Source of the DNA: Papaver somniferum
Lineage: Eukaryota; Streptophyta; Magnoliopsida; Ranunculales; Papaveraceae
Reading direction: 5' to 3'
DNA length: 64,000 bases
NCBI RefSeq assembly: GCF_003573695.1
Contig: NC_039361.1
Location: 35,343,702 to 35,407,701, forward strand
Translations under genes and position numbers: made by a program
Notes under the pieces: generated by a model
What the model was told of the DNA's origin: nothing
The model's database searches: none
What the model saw: the letters and a program-made list of their open reading frames with translations, nothing else
Shown: positions 11,706 to 22,826 of the stretch, piece by piece
Layout of the letters: each line of letters begins with the position of its first letter
Numbering within the stretch: position 1 is the stretch's first letter

Positions 11706-14194
11706 TGAAAAAGCGGGGGTCTAACAACCACACCCAATATTTCGTTTCGCAAATCTATATGGACTAACTCCAATATATTTCCAAGAGAATCAACTAGACA
11801 GTCAGACTCAATCAAGGAAAATACATCCAAGAGTTATATATTTGTTTCTCAATGTAATAAGCAAACCAAACATATATAAATCCGCGAGCCTGATTATTAT
11901 GAGAAACAACTTGAACGGTACCAAACACCAATGTTCAAGTGTCAATCAATTTATATCAACAACCAAAGGTTGGATTATCTAATTGATAGAACTACGCAAA
12001 ACCTATGATATTTCATTTATATATAAAATATAATGCGGAAAAAAAATAACACATACACCGGAAATTTTGTTAACGAGAAAAATACAGATGCAGAAAAACC
12101 TAGGGACCTAGTCCAGACTTCAACACCACACTGTATTAAGACGCTATAGACTCTAGCCTACTACAAGTTAACTTCGGACTGGAATGTAGTTGAGCCCTAA
12201 CAAATCTCACTCTGATTTAGGTACAATCGCGTTCCTTACGCATCTGAATCCCAGCAGGACTCTACGCACTTGATTCCCTTAGCTGATCTCACCCACAACT
12301 AAGAGTTGCTACGAACCAAAGTCGAAGACTTGATAAACAAATCTGTCTCACACAGAAAAGTCTATTGAATATATAAATCCGTGTCACACAGAAATACCTA
12401 CGAGTTTTTGTTCTGTCTTTTGATAAATCAAGGTGAACATGAACCAATTGATACACAAGACTTATATTCCCGAAGAAATTCCTAGTAATATAAATCACCT
12501 CACAATAATCTTAATCGTATGGTAGTAGAACAAGACATTGTGGAATCACAAAGAATGAGACGAAGAGCTTTGTGATTATTTTTTTATCTCACCTATCGGA
12601 GATTGAATCTCGAGCAAATCATAGAGAAGATAGTACTCAATACGATAGAACACAGTAAGATCAGAACACGCAAATACAGAGAAAATAGTTGGGTCTGGCT
12701 TCGGAATCCCAATGAAGTCTTTAAGTCGTTAACCTATAATGGTTTTAGAAAAACCTAGGTTAAAGGAGAATCGACTATAGTCGCAACTAGTATCACACAG
12801 GAGGTGTGGGAATTGAGTTTCCCAGTTGCTATAGTTCTCCCTAATATAATCTTCAAATCAGGATTTGCAATCAATTTTACCTTGGTAACAAAACATTCAA
12901 TATTCACTGTTAGATGAAAACCTGATTATATTCAAGCTAATATCTTTCAACCGTTAGATTTAACTTAGCTTGTTACACACAAAAGAAATGTACCTATATT
13001 TAGATATGGGTAACTGTACATAAACGTGTACATTTAGTTGGCTCAACAGTAGTTAACCGAAGTTAGCCATATGAACACTTTCATATCAACCTTTTTCATC
13101 TTAATCACAACTAGTTCAAATGACTCAAATGAAACTAGTTATAGAGTTATTCAACTTTTTATATTCTCATAGAAGTATACAAGACACAATTGAAGAAAAA
13201 TCGATTTTGATTCACTCGAATCTATTCATGAACATCATAGCCACGGTTTTCAAAGATTTCACTCCTTATTATATAAATGTATTTTTTCATGAACAAACCG
13301 ATTTTAGAACTTAACCCACTCAGGTATGCAAACGGGTACGTATACCTAGAGTTCCCGGACCTGGTTTGTTCGCCAGTATGTAAACGGGTACGCATACTTT
13401 CTTTCACGACCAATCTCAGTTGAAATCAGTACGCATTTGGGTATGCATACTATGGTTCCCGGACTTCAACTGTTGAATTAGTACGCATACGGGTATGCAT
13501 ACTAAATTCCCAGACTTGGAATATATCTACAACAGTTAGCATACAAGTACGCATACTGTGCTATATCCAATCAATGGTCAGGTGTTCTAAACTCCCATTT
13601 TAATCATTGAAACATTCTTAGAAGATGATAATAGTTGTCTCACACAAACTCTTAGCTTCAAAGCAATTTTCAAGTGATCAAATGATCAATACGAAACATT
13701 CCGAGTCTACATAAAATGACTGTCTCACACAAATCATGTAAGATGTTACCAAGCGATTTCACATGATCACCTTTTGACTTTCGTCAAGAATATAAGATGA
13801 ACTTAGTTAAAGCAAAAGCTTACCAACACATATTTCGAGAAATATGTAAGCGAGTTAAACTCAGCTCGAAATATCAAATGTGTATAACCAAAGTCTATAT
13901 AGCTATACGACTTTTGTCTCAAATAGGATATAGAGTAGATAGTCTTTTGAGTGATAGATGAGTTCAAATCTCCACATACCTTTTGTTGATGAAGTTCCAT
14001 AGGCTCTCCTTGGTAGTTCTTCTTCTTCAATCGATGAACGCCGTGAAGTTTAAATCTCAACTACACATTCTATTCTAATCCGAGACATAGTTATAAGTAG
14101 ACTAGAAATCAGGACTTATAGTTTTGGCAACTAAACTTAACAAAAAATCTTGAGATATCAATGCTTGCGAGTCTGACCGAGCAGTGCTCTAACA
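11706..14194 (-). repeat. 5' LTR of the LARD-like element
   Basis: Same length (2489 bp) and organisation as the left LTR, including the palindrome cluster at about 13315-13565. Directly inside it lies the primer site (revcomp TGGTATCAGAGC). Scattered differences between the LTRs indicate a moderately old insertion. Confidence 0.85.
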
Positions 14195-14587
14195 ACCCTT
14201 ACCAATTTCGAATAGCCTTTATTATTGAGAAATACCCTATACTGTATATAAACGACCCTTAATAATTTCAAAAATCCATAACTGTTCAAAAACACCCCTG
14301 ACTATTTACGAACAACCCTTATTGAAATAACATAAACTTTTGTCAAAAGCCGTTTACTGTTAACTAGCAACCCTAACTCTTTACCGAAAAGTATCCAACT
14401 CGAGAAGATAAAATTTATCAGTCGGGGATTTGAATTCCGCACTAGAATACCACTCAGTCCATTTTTGATCAGCTTAATCACATACTTTATGTCAATGTTT
14501 TTTTTCCACTCACTTTTCCTATTTAAGGATAAGTTCTCTTCAATAACTAGTAAGACAAAGAGATTTATACTTTGTATAAAATTAATC

Positions 14588-15044
14588 ATGCGCTTTAGTA
14601 GTGAAGAAGATTTGGGGGTTGTGGGGGAATGGATTTCAGTTACAAAAGAAGGTCCATCGGGAGAAGGTAAAAATGAACAATCTATTTTTTGGCGCCGTGT
14701 TTTTCAATCTTTCGAAGATCTTACCGCAAACGAAAACGGCCGAACAAAGATGTCTGTTAAAAAAATATTCGCTTTAATCACCACCGAATTCGATACTTTT
14801 GTTACATTTTTGCTTGACGTAAACATAGGTCATCCTGCAGTGTTCTACGAAGCTCGCGTAAGTAAACAAATCACCTTAATAATTACTTGGTCTAACCAAA
14901 AAAACTATTAATACTTTTCTTTTTTTTTTGCTACAGAAAACAAGAGCTCGGATCGAATATCGTGCTGACTCAAAGAGGCCATTTAAGTATAATCAATTAT
15001 ACAAGCTCTTAAAGGACGTAGTCCCGGCCTACAATGTAGAATGA
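14588..15044 (+). CDS. Myb/SANT-like small protein, two exons
   Basis: Exon 1 is 14588-14857 (90 codons), starting MRFSSEEDLGVVGEWISVTK and containing the diagnostic FWRRVFQSF and a Lys/Thr-rich turn. It ends at a consensus donor, CGC|GTAAGT. Exon 2 is 14937-15044 after a pyrimidine tract and CTACAG. It encodes KTRARIEYRADSKRPFKYNQLYKLLKDVVPAYN and a stop, the usual RPFKYNQLYKLLKD end of the Myb/SANT-like domain of plant PIF/Harbinger-associated and NAM-associated proteins. The frame is kept across the junction and the product is 125 residues. It lies head to head with its relative at 588-1077, the LTR element having landed between them. Whether it is a domesticated regulator or a transposon leftover cannot be told from sequence. 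Confidence 0.6.
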
Positions 15045-15591
15045 ATACGTTTGTGTAATCGGCTATTAAGTAAAATATAGCGGAACTTTATTGTTCTCTT
15101 GATCAATTTGTTTCTTTAAATTACCGTTAGTGACCGCCCTTGATAATTTGAAAAATGACCCCAACTATTTACAATCGCCCCTTGTTGTTTTCGAAAAACC
15201 CTTAATGTATACGACAAGATATTATAATGCCCCTTAGTTGTGTTAAATTTATAAAATGTAATTTATTTATTTTTGTGTCAGAAACAGATGTAATGAAATG
15301 TCATGCCAACACAATATGACGAGAAGAAAATGATAAGATACCAACACATATCAATGACTACATGATTTGATGACTCGAAATAATGCATGAAAAATTATGA
15401 CAATACATGGCAGCAAAACATGTAAGAAAATAATGGTGTTGAAAAGTGATATGACCCAATGAAAAATTTGAGAAACTTACCTAGCGGTTGGATTCTCAAC
15501 GATTGTGTAAGTGGTTTAAAATTTGGACCAAATTATGTTAAAAAAAACTATTTAAATGAAACACTTATAAGTTATTGTTTGTTTTTTTGTA
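15045..15591. other. Non-coding spacer with degenerate CCCTTA repeats
   Basis: Contains phrases such as GACCGCCCTTGATAATTTGAAAAATGACCCC that recur in degenerate form at 14195-14400. No gene seen. Confidence 0.4.
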
Positions 15592-15742
15592 CGAAATTGC
15601 GGCGAAACAAAGATACTTAGACGCCACCAACAAAGAATTCAACTTTTATGAGTGCTATTTACTGCTCAAAGAAATGATATCCGAGTTCAATCCGGATCAA
15701 ATATTTCGTGACCTAGATGAAGCTCGCGATGGAGATGATTAA
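15592..15742 (+). pseudogene. Orphan second exon of a Myb/SANT-like gene
   Basis: The frame reads EIAAKQRYLDATNKEFNFYECYLLLKEM... and ends DEARDGDD then stop. It aligns with exon 2 of the left gene (ARQLHLQNKGKRFMFHNCYLSM) and with exon 2 of the right gene. No matching first exon or clear acceptor precedes it, so it is a leftover of a further copy or an unused alternative last exon. The 3' flank contains TTTAAAGGCTTGTTGCAC, also found downstream of the left gene. Confidence 0.5.
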
Positions 15743-17270
15743 TTCCACTACACACAGAGTAAAGGTTTTGTGGGTTAATGTCTTGTAAATCCCCCCAGAC
15801 ACCACTCGGCCGGCAAGGACGCCTATCAGTTTAAAGGCTTGTTGCACGTGCTCAGTGCATCTGCGGTGCCGGCGAAAGTGACTTAGGATTAGAATTGGTG
15901 ATTATATTGGATCAATGTATTATCTTGTATCGAAGTTTGAAATTAATGAAATAAGTTAAATCTTATTTGAGTTCACTAAAAATAACACTCCACAATTAAC
16001 GTTGTCTAAAAAAAAATGTTTTTTTGCTAACGAAGAAGATTATTATGTTCCAGAATGAGTGGCGTTTACAATTTTATAATCAATACATGTACCATTATTT
16101 TAGCTCTCTGAAATTAATAAAAACACCTGGACGTCCTTGTTAAGCTTGTTCACATTGATCCCCATGGTGAACCATTAATTCTCGACTATAATATCAAGGT
16201 TTACAAGGAGAGCACGAATTAGAACGTAAGAGTGTGAATTATGTCGTAGGGTGTAATCAGGGTGTAGGACTAAAAATTTCAAACAAGTATTTATATTAAG
16301 TGAGTAGCCGATCCTCGCTTTAAGATTTCAGCGTTATCCAGGACCTCGCTCAACGAAAACGAGATGGTGACCTCGCTGAATTTCTTAAAGCGATGTTCGT
16401 TTCCTCGCTTTTTTATTTTCTAGCGTGGATCCTTTTCTCGCCTATTTTTAAATCCCCGCTCACCTTATCTGCTTTCGAGTAGAGAGAAAGGGGATTTAAA
16501 CTTTTTGATGTTTTAGCCACGAAAATATGTCATTGTTATTACCTAAAATCTCTCCACTACACTCAGCCTTAAAAACTAAACAACAAGTACATGGAAGATC
16601 ATCATACAATACTTCTCCTTCAACATCAAATTCTTCACCATTTTCACTAGGTCCATCAGATCCAACTTCTTCACCGGATACAAACCGAAATTCTTTCCCC
16701 AATTAGTTTATTGTGTAATCTAATATCTCTGTTTCTTTGAATTATAACTCTGATTCTTCCACCAGGGATATCATGTAAGGTTCCATTTACAGCTGTAGGA
16801 ATGTTTGTGGCATCACCTTGAGTAATGACTCTTGCTAATTGTCATCTTCCAATGTTTTTTTTATAGATTTAGGCCATTGTCACTACAGTATAACTTAAGA
16901 TAGAGTGGCACAATCCAGTTGTTTTCATGGTCCAATTTCTACGCATAAAAGTGTTTCAGAAGCTGTTGTTCTTATTAAACAAACCATAATTCTTTGGTTC
17001 TCTGGTGAGGATACATTTAAATGTATCAATTTAAACCAGAGTTTCAGCATATTATTTTAATCTTGCTACCCGTAGATCCCTATATGAATCTCCTCACTAG
17101 ATTATTTAGCATTTTCTCTACACTAACAGGAAGATGGAAAAGAGAAAGATAGTAAACAAGTAAGCAGTAAGCTTTTGAGACAACTCTTTATCAAAACAAT
17201 TCTTCTTCCAAGAAGCAAGTTCGACTTCCATTATCTCAATTACTAAATCCCATATTGAAATAGATCTAGA
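15743..17270. other. Intergenic sequence without a recognised gene
   Basis: Positions 16310-16470 repeat the word CCTCGCT several times (CGATCCTCGCTTTAAG, GGACCTCGCTCAACG, GTGACCTCGCTGAAT, TTTCCTCGCTTTTT). A 68-codon minus-strand frame at 16496-16702, acidic and Cys-containing (LPCTCCLVF), has no recognisable family and I do not call it a gene. Confidence 0.35.
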
Positions 17271-17440
17271 CAGGAGCGGAACTAGGAGTGGAAATTTTTT
17301 ATGCATGCTTGGAGTGGCTTGATAACAACTTCAACTGGGTTTGCATTGGAGTTGGCTAATCTCCACTACCTATTTTAAAAATATTTCTAAGTTTAGGGGT
17401 GGCTTAAGCCATCCCAAGTCTGGTTGTAGATCCGCCACTG
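17271..17440. mobile_element. Short hAT-like MITE
   Basis: Terminal inverted repeats CAGGAGCGGAACTAG and, on the right, revcomp CAGTGGCGGATCTAC, the CAGNGGCGGANCT terminus common in plant hAT-type MITEs. Flanks GATCTAGA and CATCTAAA resemble a degraded 8 bp target duplication. Interior 170 bp, no coding. Confidence 0.6.
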
Positions 17441-17837
17441 CATCTAAATGGAGCTCCCACTGGCATAATCCAATTCTTTAATCATTGAACTTTTCTCAAG
17501 GTACAACTTCAAACCTGTAAGAGTTTGAAGGGTAGCAAGAATTATAAGAAGTATTCTCCTTTCCAGCATTTGCGTCTAGAAAGATGAGAGTATCGTCATC
17601 CGTAAATTTAAGGTGAGAAATCATGATGTAGCGACTTCAAAAAAATAAATTTGACCTCTCAAGACAGCGTCGTTTCATTAGTTTGCTAAAAAATTCCAAA
17701 CCTTAGAAGATAATCAAATGCTCCATTGCTAACTACCAAGTGACTAAGTTGGTGCATAATTTACCCCAAAATGAAATTTCACTTCGAACACAAATAAAAG
17801 TTTGAGAAATGAGAAACTCAGAGAAGTGTGTTCGATT
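17441..17837. other. Intergenic, no gene recognised
   Basis: Unique-looking AT-rich DNA up to the LINE target site; nothing assignable. Confidence 0.4.
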
Positions 17838-17853
17838 AAGATAGCTAGGGGCA

Positions 17854-20800
17854 ATGCCTTTAGAAAGCATTTTCATGGTTCTTGGTATAATGCATGATGG
17901 ACTTTCTCTCTCCAAGGAAAATTTCATCATCTCCAGAAACCTTCAATCTCATCCCTAATTAGTATTTTCCTCAGCATTAGCTCTCTTAGGCTTTCCTAGT
18001 TCCTTAGGTTTCCTAGTTCCTATCCTTTAGCATCATCAGTTTGTTAGATCACATCTTCATTAGCACCATGTCCTCTGAACATAGATTAATCCAAGTTGAT
18101 AGAAAATTTTTCAGATTTTCTTGCAACAGATTCATTCGTTCCTCTCCAATTATCTTAACAGAATTCTATTCCTCTGGATCTACACATGGTTCATTTCCTG
18201 TAGCCTTAGCAAAACATCTGCAGTATGTCTTATTTGAAACTGCAAAAAATGGTGATGTAGGTCGTCGTGTATGGAAGTATGCTGTGAATCAGCAATGGTT
18301 CATGGAAATAAAACAATCAAACACACATGGTTTCTATCTAAACATCACCCTTTCTCAGCCAAATCCCAAAGCTGATCCGATAACTTTCTTCATTCCTGCA
18401 GGTGAGTGTTTTGAGGGCTGGTTCAAAATGGATTTAGCCTTGGAAGAGATCATTGCTTTTTCTATCTCTTTAGGTTCTACAACATCTAAATCTCTATCCA
18501 ATCAGTACACAAATCACAAACTTTCCTATGCTACAGTATTGAAAACCAATCCATCTATTCCAAATCCATCAACATCATTTCCAAATCCTAAGTTCATCCC
18601 AACTCACCCCAAACCATCTTTTCCAGATCCTAAATCTAGTTCAATATATCCTAAAATAATGCTTCATTCACCATTCATTTGTGACAGTTTTGCAGCACCA
18701 GTGTCTTTCAAAAGTATTGGTAGGGCTGACATTCAGATCGACCTACAGACTACTTCAAATCTATTAGGAAAGTGGCATGATGCCTTTGTCGTATCATCAC
18801 CTATCCCAATTACAAATTGGTCAGAGGTGACCTCAGCCCTCAGTCATGAATTACAGCTCCATACCCTATGTACTGTTTATCCCGTGAATTCTTCACAAGG
18901 TATTTTTCATGCAGACAAAGATCTATCATCTACAGATTTCGAGTTTACCTTTTCTGCAGGAAATATTACCTATTCAGTTTTTAGATGGGATTCTAAATTT
19001 TGGAGTACATCTCGCTTATCAGCGACAGATTTCAATTTAGAGATTATCGGAGTCCCTTATCAATTATGGTCAGTGGGTGTTATGCATCAAATAGGAAAAC
19101 TATGTGGTGAAGTTCTGCTGATTGATCCTGTTACACTAAGGCTTGAAGATTTAAGGGCAATGCGTATGAAGATACGTAATGTCAATGGGATCAACTCTAT
19201 TCCGAGAGTTCTTAATCTGATCACAGATTATGGTATCTTCACGGCTTACGTCTCTGTTGCTAGCTTCATTGCTCCAGAAAGAAAGCAGGCGAAAGATCGG
19301 GAACCGTTGATGAGAGGGGCAATTTTCTCGGGGTCAAATCACATGCCGGGTTCGGAGGATATTCAAAGAGCATCTACAGATATCCTCCCTAATTCTAGTA
19401 ACTTTGTAAACTCTCCCAGGAAAGTTTCAAATTCTCCGAACTCAACGAATATGTCTTTGCCTTATCCAGCAAGGCAGGGTTTACGTAAAACGGGTCATCA
19501 TGGATCTGTAAACAAAAAACGGAGGAAAAGTAAGCCCAAAAAGAAAAGTTCACATACCTCTCTGCGACAAAACCTCATATGGAAGAAGATTGATAAGTTG
19601 TCATTAGCTGTTAACTCACCCACAGACATGGAGATAGATTCCTCATACCTTAAGAAAATGAGGAATTTTCTTTGGGGAAATAATAGTTGTTCTCACTTGA
19701 TAAAATGGGAAATGATTTATGCTGATAAAGATAGAGGAGGGTTAGGAGTTATTAACTTGAAGCTTATGAATATGGCTCTTTTAGCGAAGTGGAGTTGGAG
19801 GTTTGGTGTAGAGAAAACCAGTTTATGGTATAAGCTCATAGTAGATAAATATGGTTGCGACTACTCAAATTGGGTTCCAGGTCCAGTTTTTTCTTCTTAT
19901 GGAGTCTCCTGCTGGAAAACGATCTCTGAAACAAGAGATATGATTACTAATAACTCCTCTTTGTGCGTTCATTCTGGTACTAGAGTGTCCTTCTGGTATG
20001 ATAACTGGATAGGTACTTCTTCCCTGGCAATTTGTTTTAGCCATCTTTGCAAGTTGGATAGACATCAATTCGGTAGTCTGGCTGATCACATTACTCCTGA
20101 CGGTGCATGGAGATTTGATTTCAAGAGAATTCTTAATAACTTGGAAGTGACTCATTTAGCAGGGTTACTCAACGTTATTGGTAGTGATCCTCCTGTTATA
20201 GACACTCTTCCCGATACTAGGCGTTGGCAGCTTCACAACTCAGGCGGTTTTTCAGTTAAATCTCTTTATCATACTCTCACTGTTGTTGCTGGTGTTCATA
20301 ATTTTCCACATCATTTCGTAAATAAGAATGGAGTTCCACCAAAAGTCTCTTTCCTCTTATGGTGTGTTGTTCATGGTAAATTAAACTCCTTAGATATGTT
20401 AAATCGAAAAGGGATGGAAGTTTATAGCTCTTGCATTCTTTGTGGTAATTGTAATGAGTCTCAGGAACATCTCTTACTATACTGTAAAGTGGCATATAAT
20501 ACTTGGATGGCTGTTATGCCTAAAACGCATTGGGCGTGGGTGTTCCCAGAGACTATGTATTCACTGGCTCATTCTTAGTCTCATAGTTCTCTATCAAGTA
20601 ACGGTAAGGTAGTCTGGGATATTATTCCCTCTGAAATAGTCTGGATCCTGTGGAGAGAAAGAAATTGTCGCATCTTTGAGGACAAGTTTAGTTTCAAGAC
20701 TGATTCTGAAATTGCAGTGGATGTCAAGGCTCTTGTGCTGTCCTGGGCTAGTGCTGCTGGAAACAGGGTTCATCTGAATTTTTCAAACTCTGTTTATAAC

Positions 20801-20927
20801 TGGGAAACAGTGTTCGACTGAGTCTCTAGTTCTTCTTGTTTGTTTTGCTTCCTTTCTTTGTTTTGTCTACCTTTTGTAGACTTTTGTATATTCTCCTCTT
20901 TTTAATAAATCTTTCACTTCTCATCAA
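17854..20927 (+). mobile_element. LINE with internal deletion, perfect 16 bp target duplication
   Basis: Bounded by the direct repeat AAGATAGCTAGGGGCA at 17838-17853 and 20928-20943, the variable-length duplication expected of target-primed reverse transcription. The 3' end has a short 3' UTR with AATAAAT and ends in TCATCAAA. The body carries a 5' leader, one long fused ORF and a short second stretch after a TAG. Endonuclease and reverse transcriptase core are missing, so it must have been mobilised by a full-length partner. The intact duplication suggests a fairly recent insertion. Confidence 0.9.
18041..20821 (+). CDS. Fused LINE ORF1 / ORF2 C-terminus (845 codons to a TAG at 20576, continuing to 20821)
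   Basis: A more likely start is the second Met at 18068 (MSSEHRLIQ). Residues about 1-140 are an ORF1-type domain (FFRFSCNRF...FIPAGECFEGW). Residues about 220-410 match the plant LINE ORF1 DUF4283-like region (GVPYQLWSVGVMHQIGKLCG). A basic linker (KKRRKSKPKKKS) follows. From about residue 530 the frame is the ORF2 region after the reverse transcriptase (MRNFLWGNN, RGGLGVINL) and the zf-RVT Cys/His box (CILCGNCNESQEHLL). The endonuclease and all RT motifs are absent. After TAG at 20576-20578 the same frame runs on with IVWILWRERNCRIFED to a stop at 20819-20821, the usual LINE C-terminus. The long uninterrupted frame across the fusion is unusual for a decayed LINE. Confidence 0.8.
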
Positions 20928-20943
20928 AAGATAGCTAGGGGCA

Positions 20944-21198
20944 TTTTAGCTCCCTTTTATGGGCCTTTGCCGAACTTCGACCGAATGGCATAGTCCAAAT
21001 ATCCAACTATGATTTCTACTTCTCATACAGTTTAATATGGAAAAGAGGGTACAAAAGAAAAGAGAGAAAAAAGAAGGATAAAAACTGTACTGGCAAGCTA
21101 GCCCGAGCCATTATAAAAGCATACAAGTTCATGGCTTAACAGCGTATTACACAGAGTTGCATTTCTTTTCTTTTCTTTTTTTGTAAAAAAGAATAATA
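20944..21198. other. Intergenic, no gene recognised
   Basis: Flank of the LINE target site, AG- and T-rich, no assignable feature. Confidence 0.4.
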
Positions 21199-21200
21199 TA

Positions 21201-21838
21201 CAGTCTAACCTCGATAAATGAGTACCCTTGGGACCAGAATAAAATATCCGTTTAACGAGTACCCTTGGGACCAGAATCACATTTATTCATTTAGAGGATT
21301 CTTTTTTATTATTAGTTGATCTCATCTCCGGTTTATGCTATAGAAATATGATAGACATCAAACATCTTTAAAACTATCCTAACGAGAATGATATAGTTAT
21401 GAAATCACCTATAGAAAAGATTATCGAGTCTGTAGTAAACGATGAGAATGATAATGTCATACCAACTGTGTCATCAAATGAAACTTTCCAGTCAGTAGTC
21501 GCCATTAAAAAATTACATTTTACAACACAAAACAAAATATTCCAAAAAGTCGTGCATGCATTACAAAAAAATTAAGGATATGGTATGCATTTTTTGAAAA
21601 GAAATGACTTCTTAATTATACGAGCATTGTTGAGTGTCTGAAATATTTCAGTCTATTATTTACATTTCTTATATGGAACTTCGTGATTATTTATTTATAT
21701 TTTCGTTGGGCCTTTAAGGACTTACAAAAATTATTTCGTGAATGCATTTAGCGAGGTTATTCGCCTAGCCTCTTTGTCCAAATCAGGACCGGAAAAAATT
21801 ATTTATTTATCGAACATTCATTTATCGTGATTAGACTG
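21201..21838. mobile_element. Emigrant/pogo-like (Tc1/mariner) element, 638 bp
   Basis: Terminal inverted repeats CAGTCTAACCTCGATAAATG on the left and, reversed, CAGTCTAATCACGATAAATG on the right, flanked by TA at 21199-21200 and 21839-21840. The CAGT..AACCTC.ATAAAT terminus is typical of plant Emigrant/Lemi (pogo-like) elements. The interior has a frame fragment (IIESVVNDENDN...FTTQNKIFQKV) that could be a transposase C-terminal remnant. I do not identify a DDD catalytic triad. Confidence 0.75.
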
Positions 21839-21840
21839 TA

Positions 21841-22214
21841 GGTGCTTAGATAAGGTGTCATTGGATGACAAGCGCATGAACTCGCTTTGAATGCTTATAT
21901 TCTGTAACAACCCGACGGAGATGAGCTAGCTGCTTAAGAGTTGATGACCCTCATGAGATGTTAACCAGTATCCACAATACTCTACAAATCCGGCAATTAT
22001 CGCCATTAGTCGGATGACTCAGATTTCAAAACGAGTCTAGCATTAAATTAGAGAAGTCATTTTAAAATATGAGTATGATTCCAAACCCATTGAAAATGAT
22101 TTATATGATTCTATAACCAAACTAACATTTGGTGTGGTTTGAATTCATTAACGAACTGGATATCATTTCATACCCAATCCAAAATCTGTTAAAGGTGGTC
22201 TTTGCCTCGTATGA
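21841..22214. other. Intergenic, no gene recognised
   Basis: AT-rich sequence up to the truncated 5' end of the second LINE. Nothing assignable. Confidence 0.4.
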
Positions 22215-22808
22215 AAAAATAATATACATCTCACTATTCTAGATCACAATTACAACTATATCAATGTAGAAATACATAATAGAAACAATGCCTTAAATTG
22301 GATCCTTACCTGCTTCTACGGTAGTCCGTACAGCTATAGAAATCAAAAAGAAGAGTCTTGGAATATTATTAGACATTTGTCAAATTCTGTCGATAAATCA
22401 TGGGTAGTGTTAGCAGATTGTAATGTTGTCTTACATGAACAGGAAAAAAAGAGTTCTCATACCTTTAACCACAGAGAAACTAGGATATTTAGTGAATTAA
22501 TAGACGATTGTGGCCTTTTAGATCTTGGATTTGTTGGCTATACCTTTACTTGGAACAATCGTATAAATGGCAGTCACTTTACCGGACAAAGGTTAGATCG
22601 TAGCCTAATAAATGATGCTTGGAACTGTGCTTTCCCAAACTCTAATATTAGGCATATGAATCCTTTAACTTCTGATCATGTGCCAATTTGTTTGAATACA
22701 CATAATAATTGGGATGACGGGCCTACGCATTTCAAATACTTTGGAGAATGGATGGAACACGATGAATGTAAACCTTTGATTATAGAATGTTGGGACACCC
22801 AAATATAG
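22215..22808 (+). pseudogene. LINE ORF2 apurinic endonuclease domain, partial
   Basis: The frame shows WILTCFYGSPYSYRNQKEESW, VLADCN (the GDFN position, with GD changed to AD), LLDLGFVGYTFTWNN, RLDRSLIN and LTSDHVPI, the ordered motifs of the plant LINE exonuclease-endonuclease-phosphatase domain including the SDHxP catalytic His. The N-terminal third with the first catalytic residues is absent because of 5' truncation. The frame stops at 22808; the next segment continues in another frame. Confidence 0.8.
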
Positions 22809-22826
22809 GGATCTTCGGCTTTCACT

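Larger units (their letters stand above)
1762..14194 (-). mobile_element. Large LTR retrotransposon derivative (LARD-like), copia-type signals, no pol
   Basis: Two long direct repeats of equal length (2489 bp) bound a 7.4 kb interior. The element reads on the minus strand. A primer site matching the initiator-tRNA-Met type (revcomp TGGTATCAGAGC) lies directly inside the right repeat at 11692-11704. A polypurine tract (revcomp ACAAAGGGGGAGA) lies directly inside the left repeat at 4251-4264. Both are typical of Ty1/copia elements with long LTRs. The flanks ACCAT (1757-1761) and ACCCT (14195-14199) look like a 5 bp target duplication with one substitution. The interior has gag-like remnants (zinc knuckle, coiled-coil ORF) but no protease, integrase, reverse transcriptase or RNase H that I can find. 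Mobilisation would need another element. Confidence 0.85.

Noticed and set aside
16496..16702. Small acidic minus-strand ORF as a gene
   Set aside because: No homologous domain, no splice or promoter context; open length could be chance.
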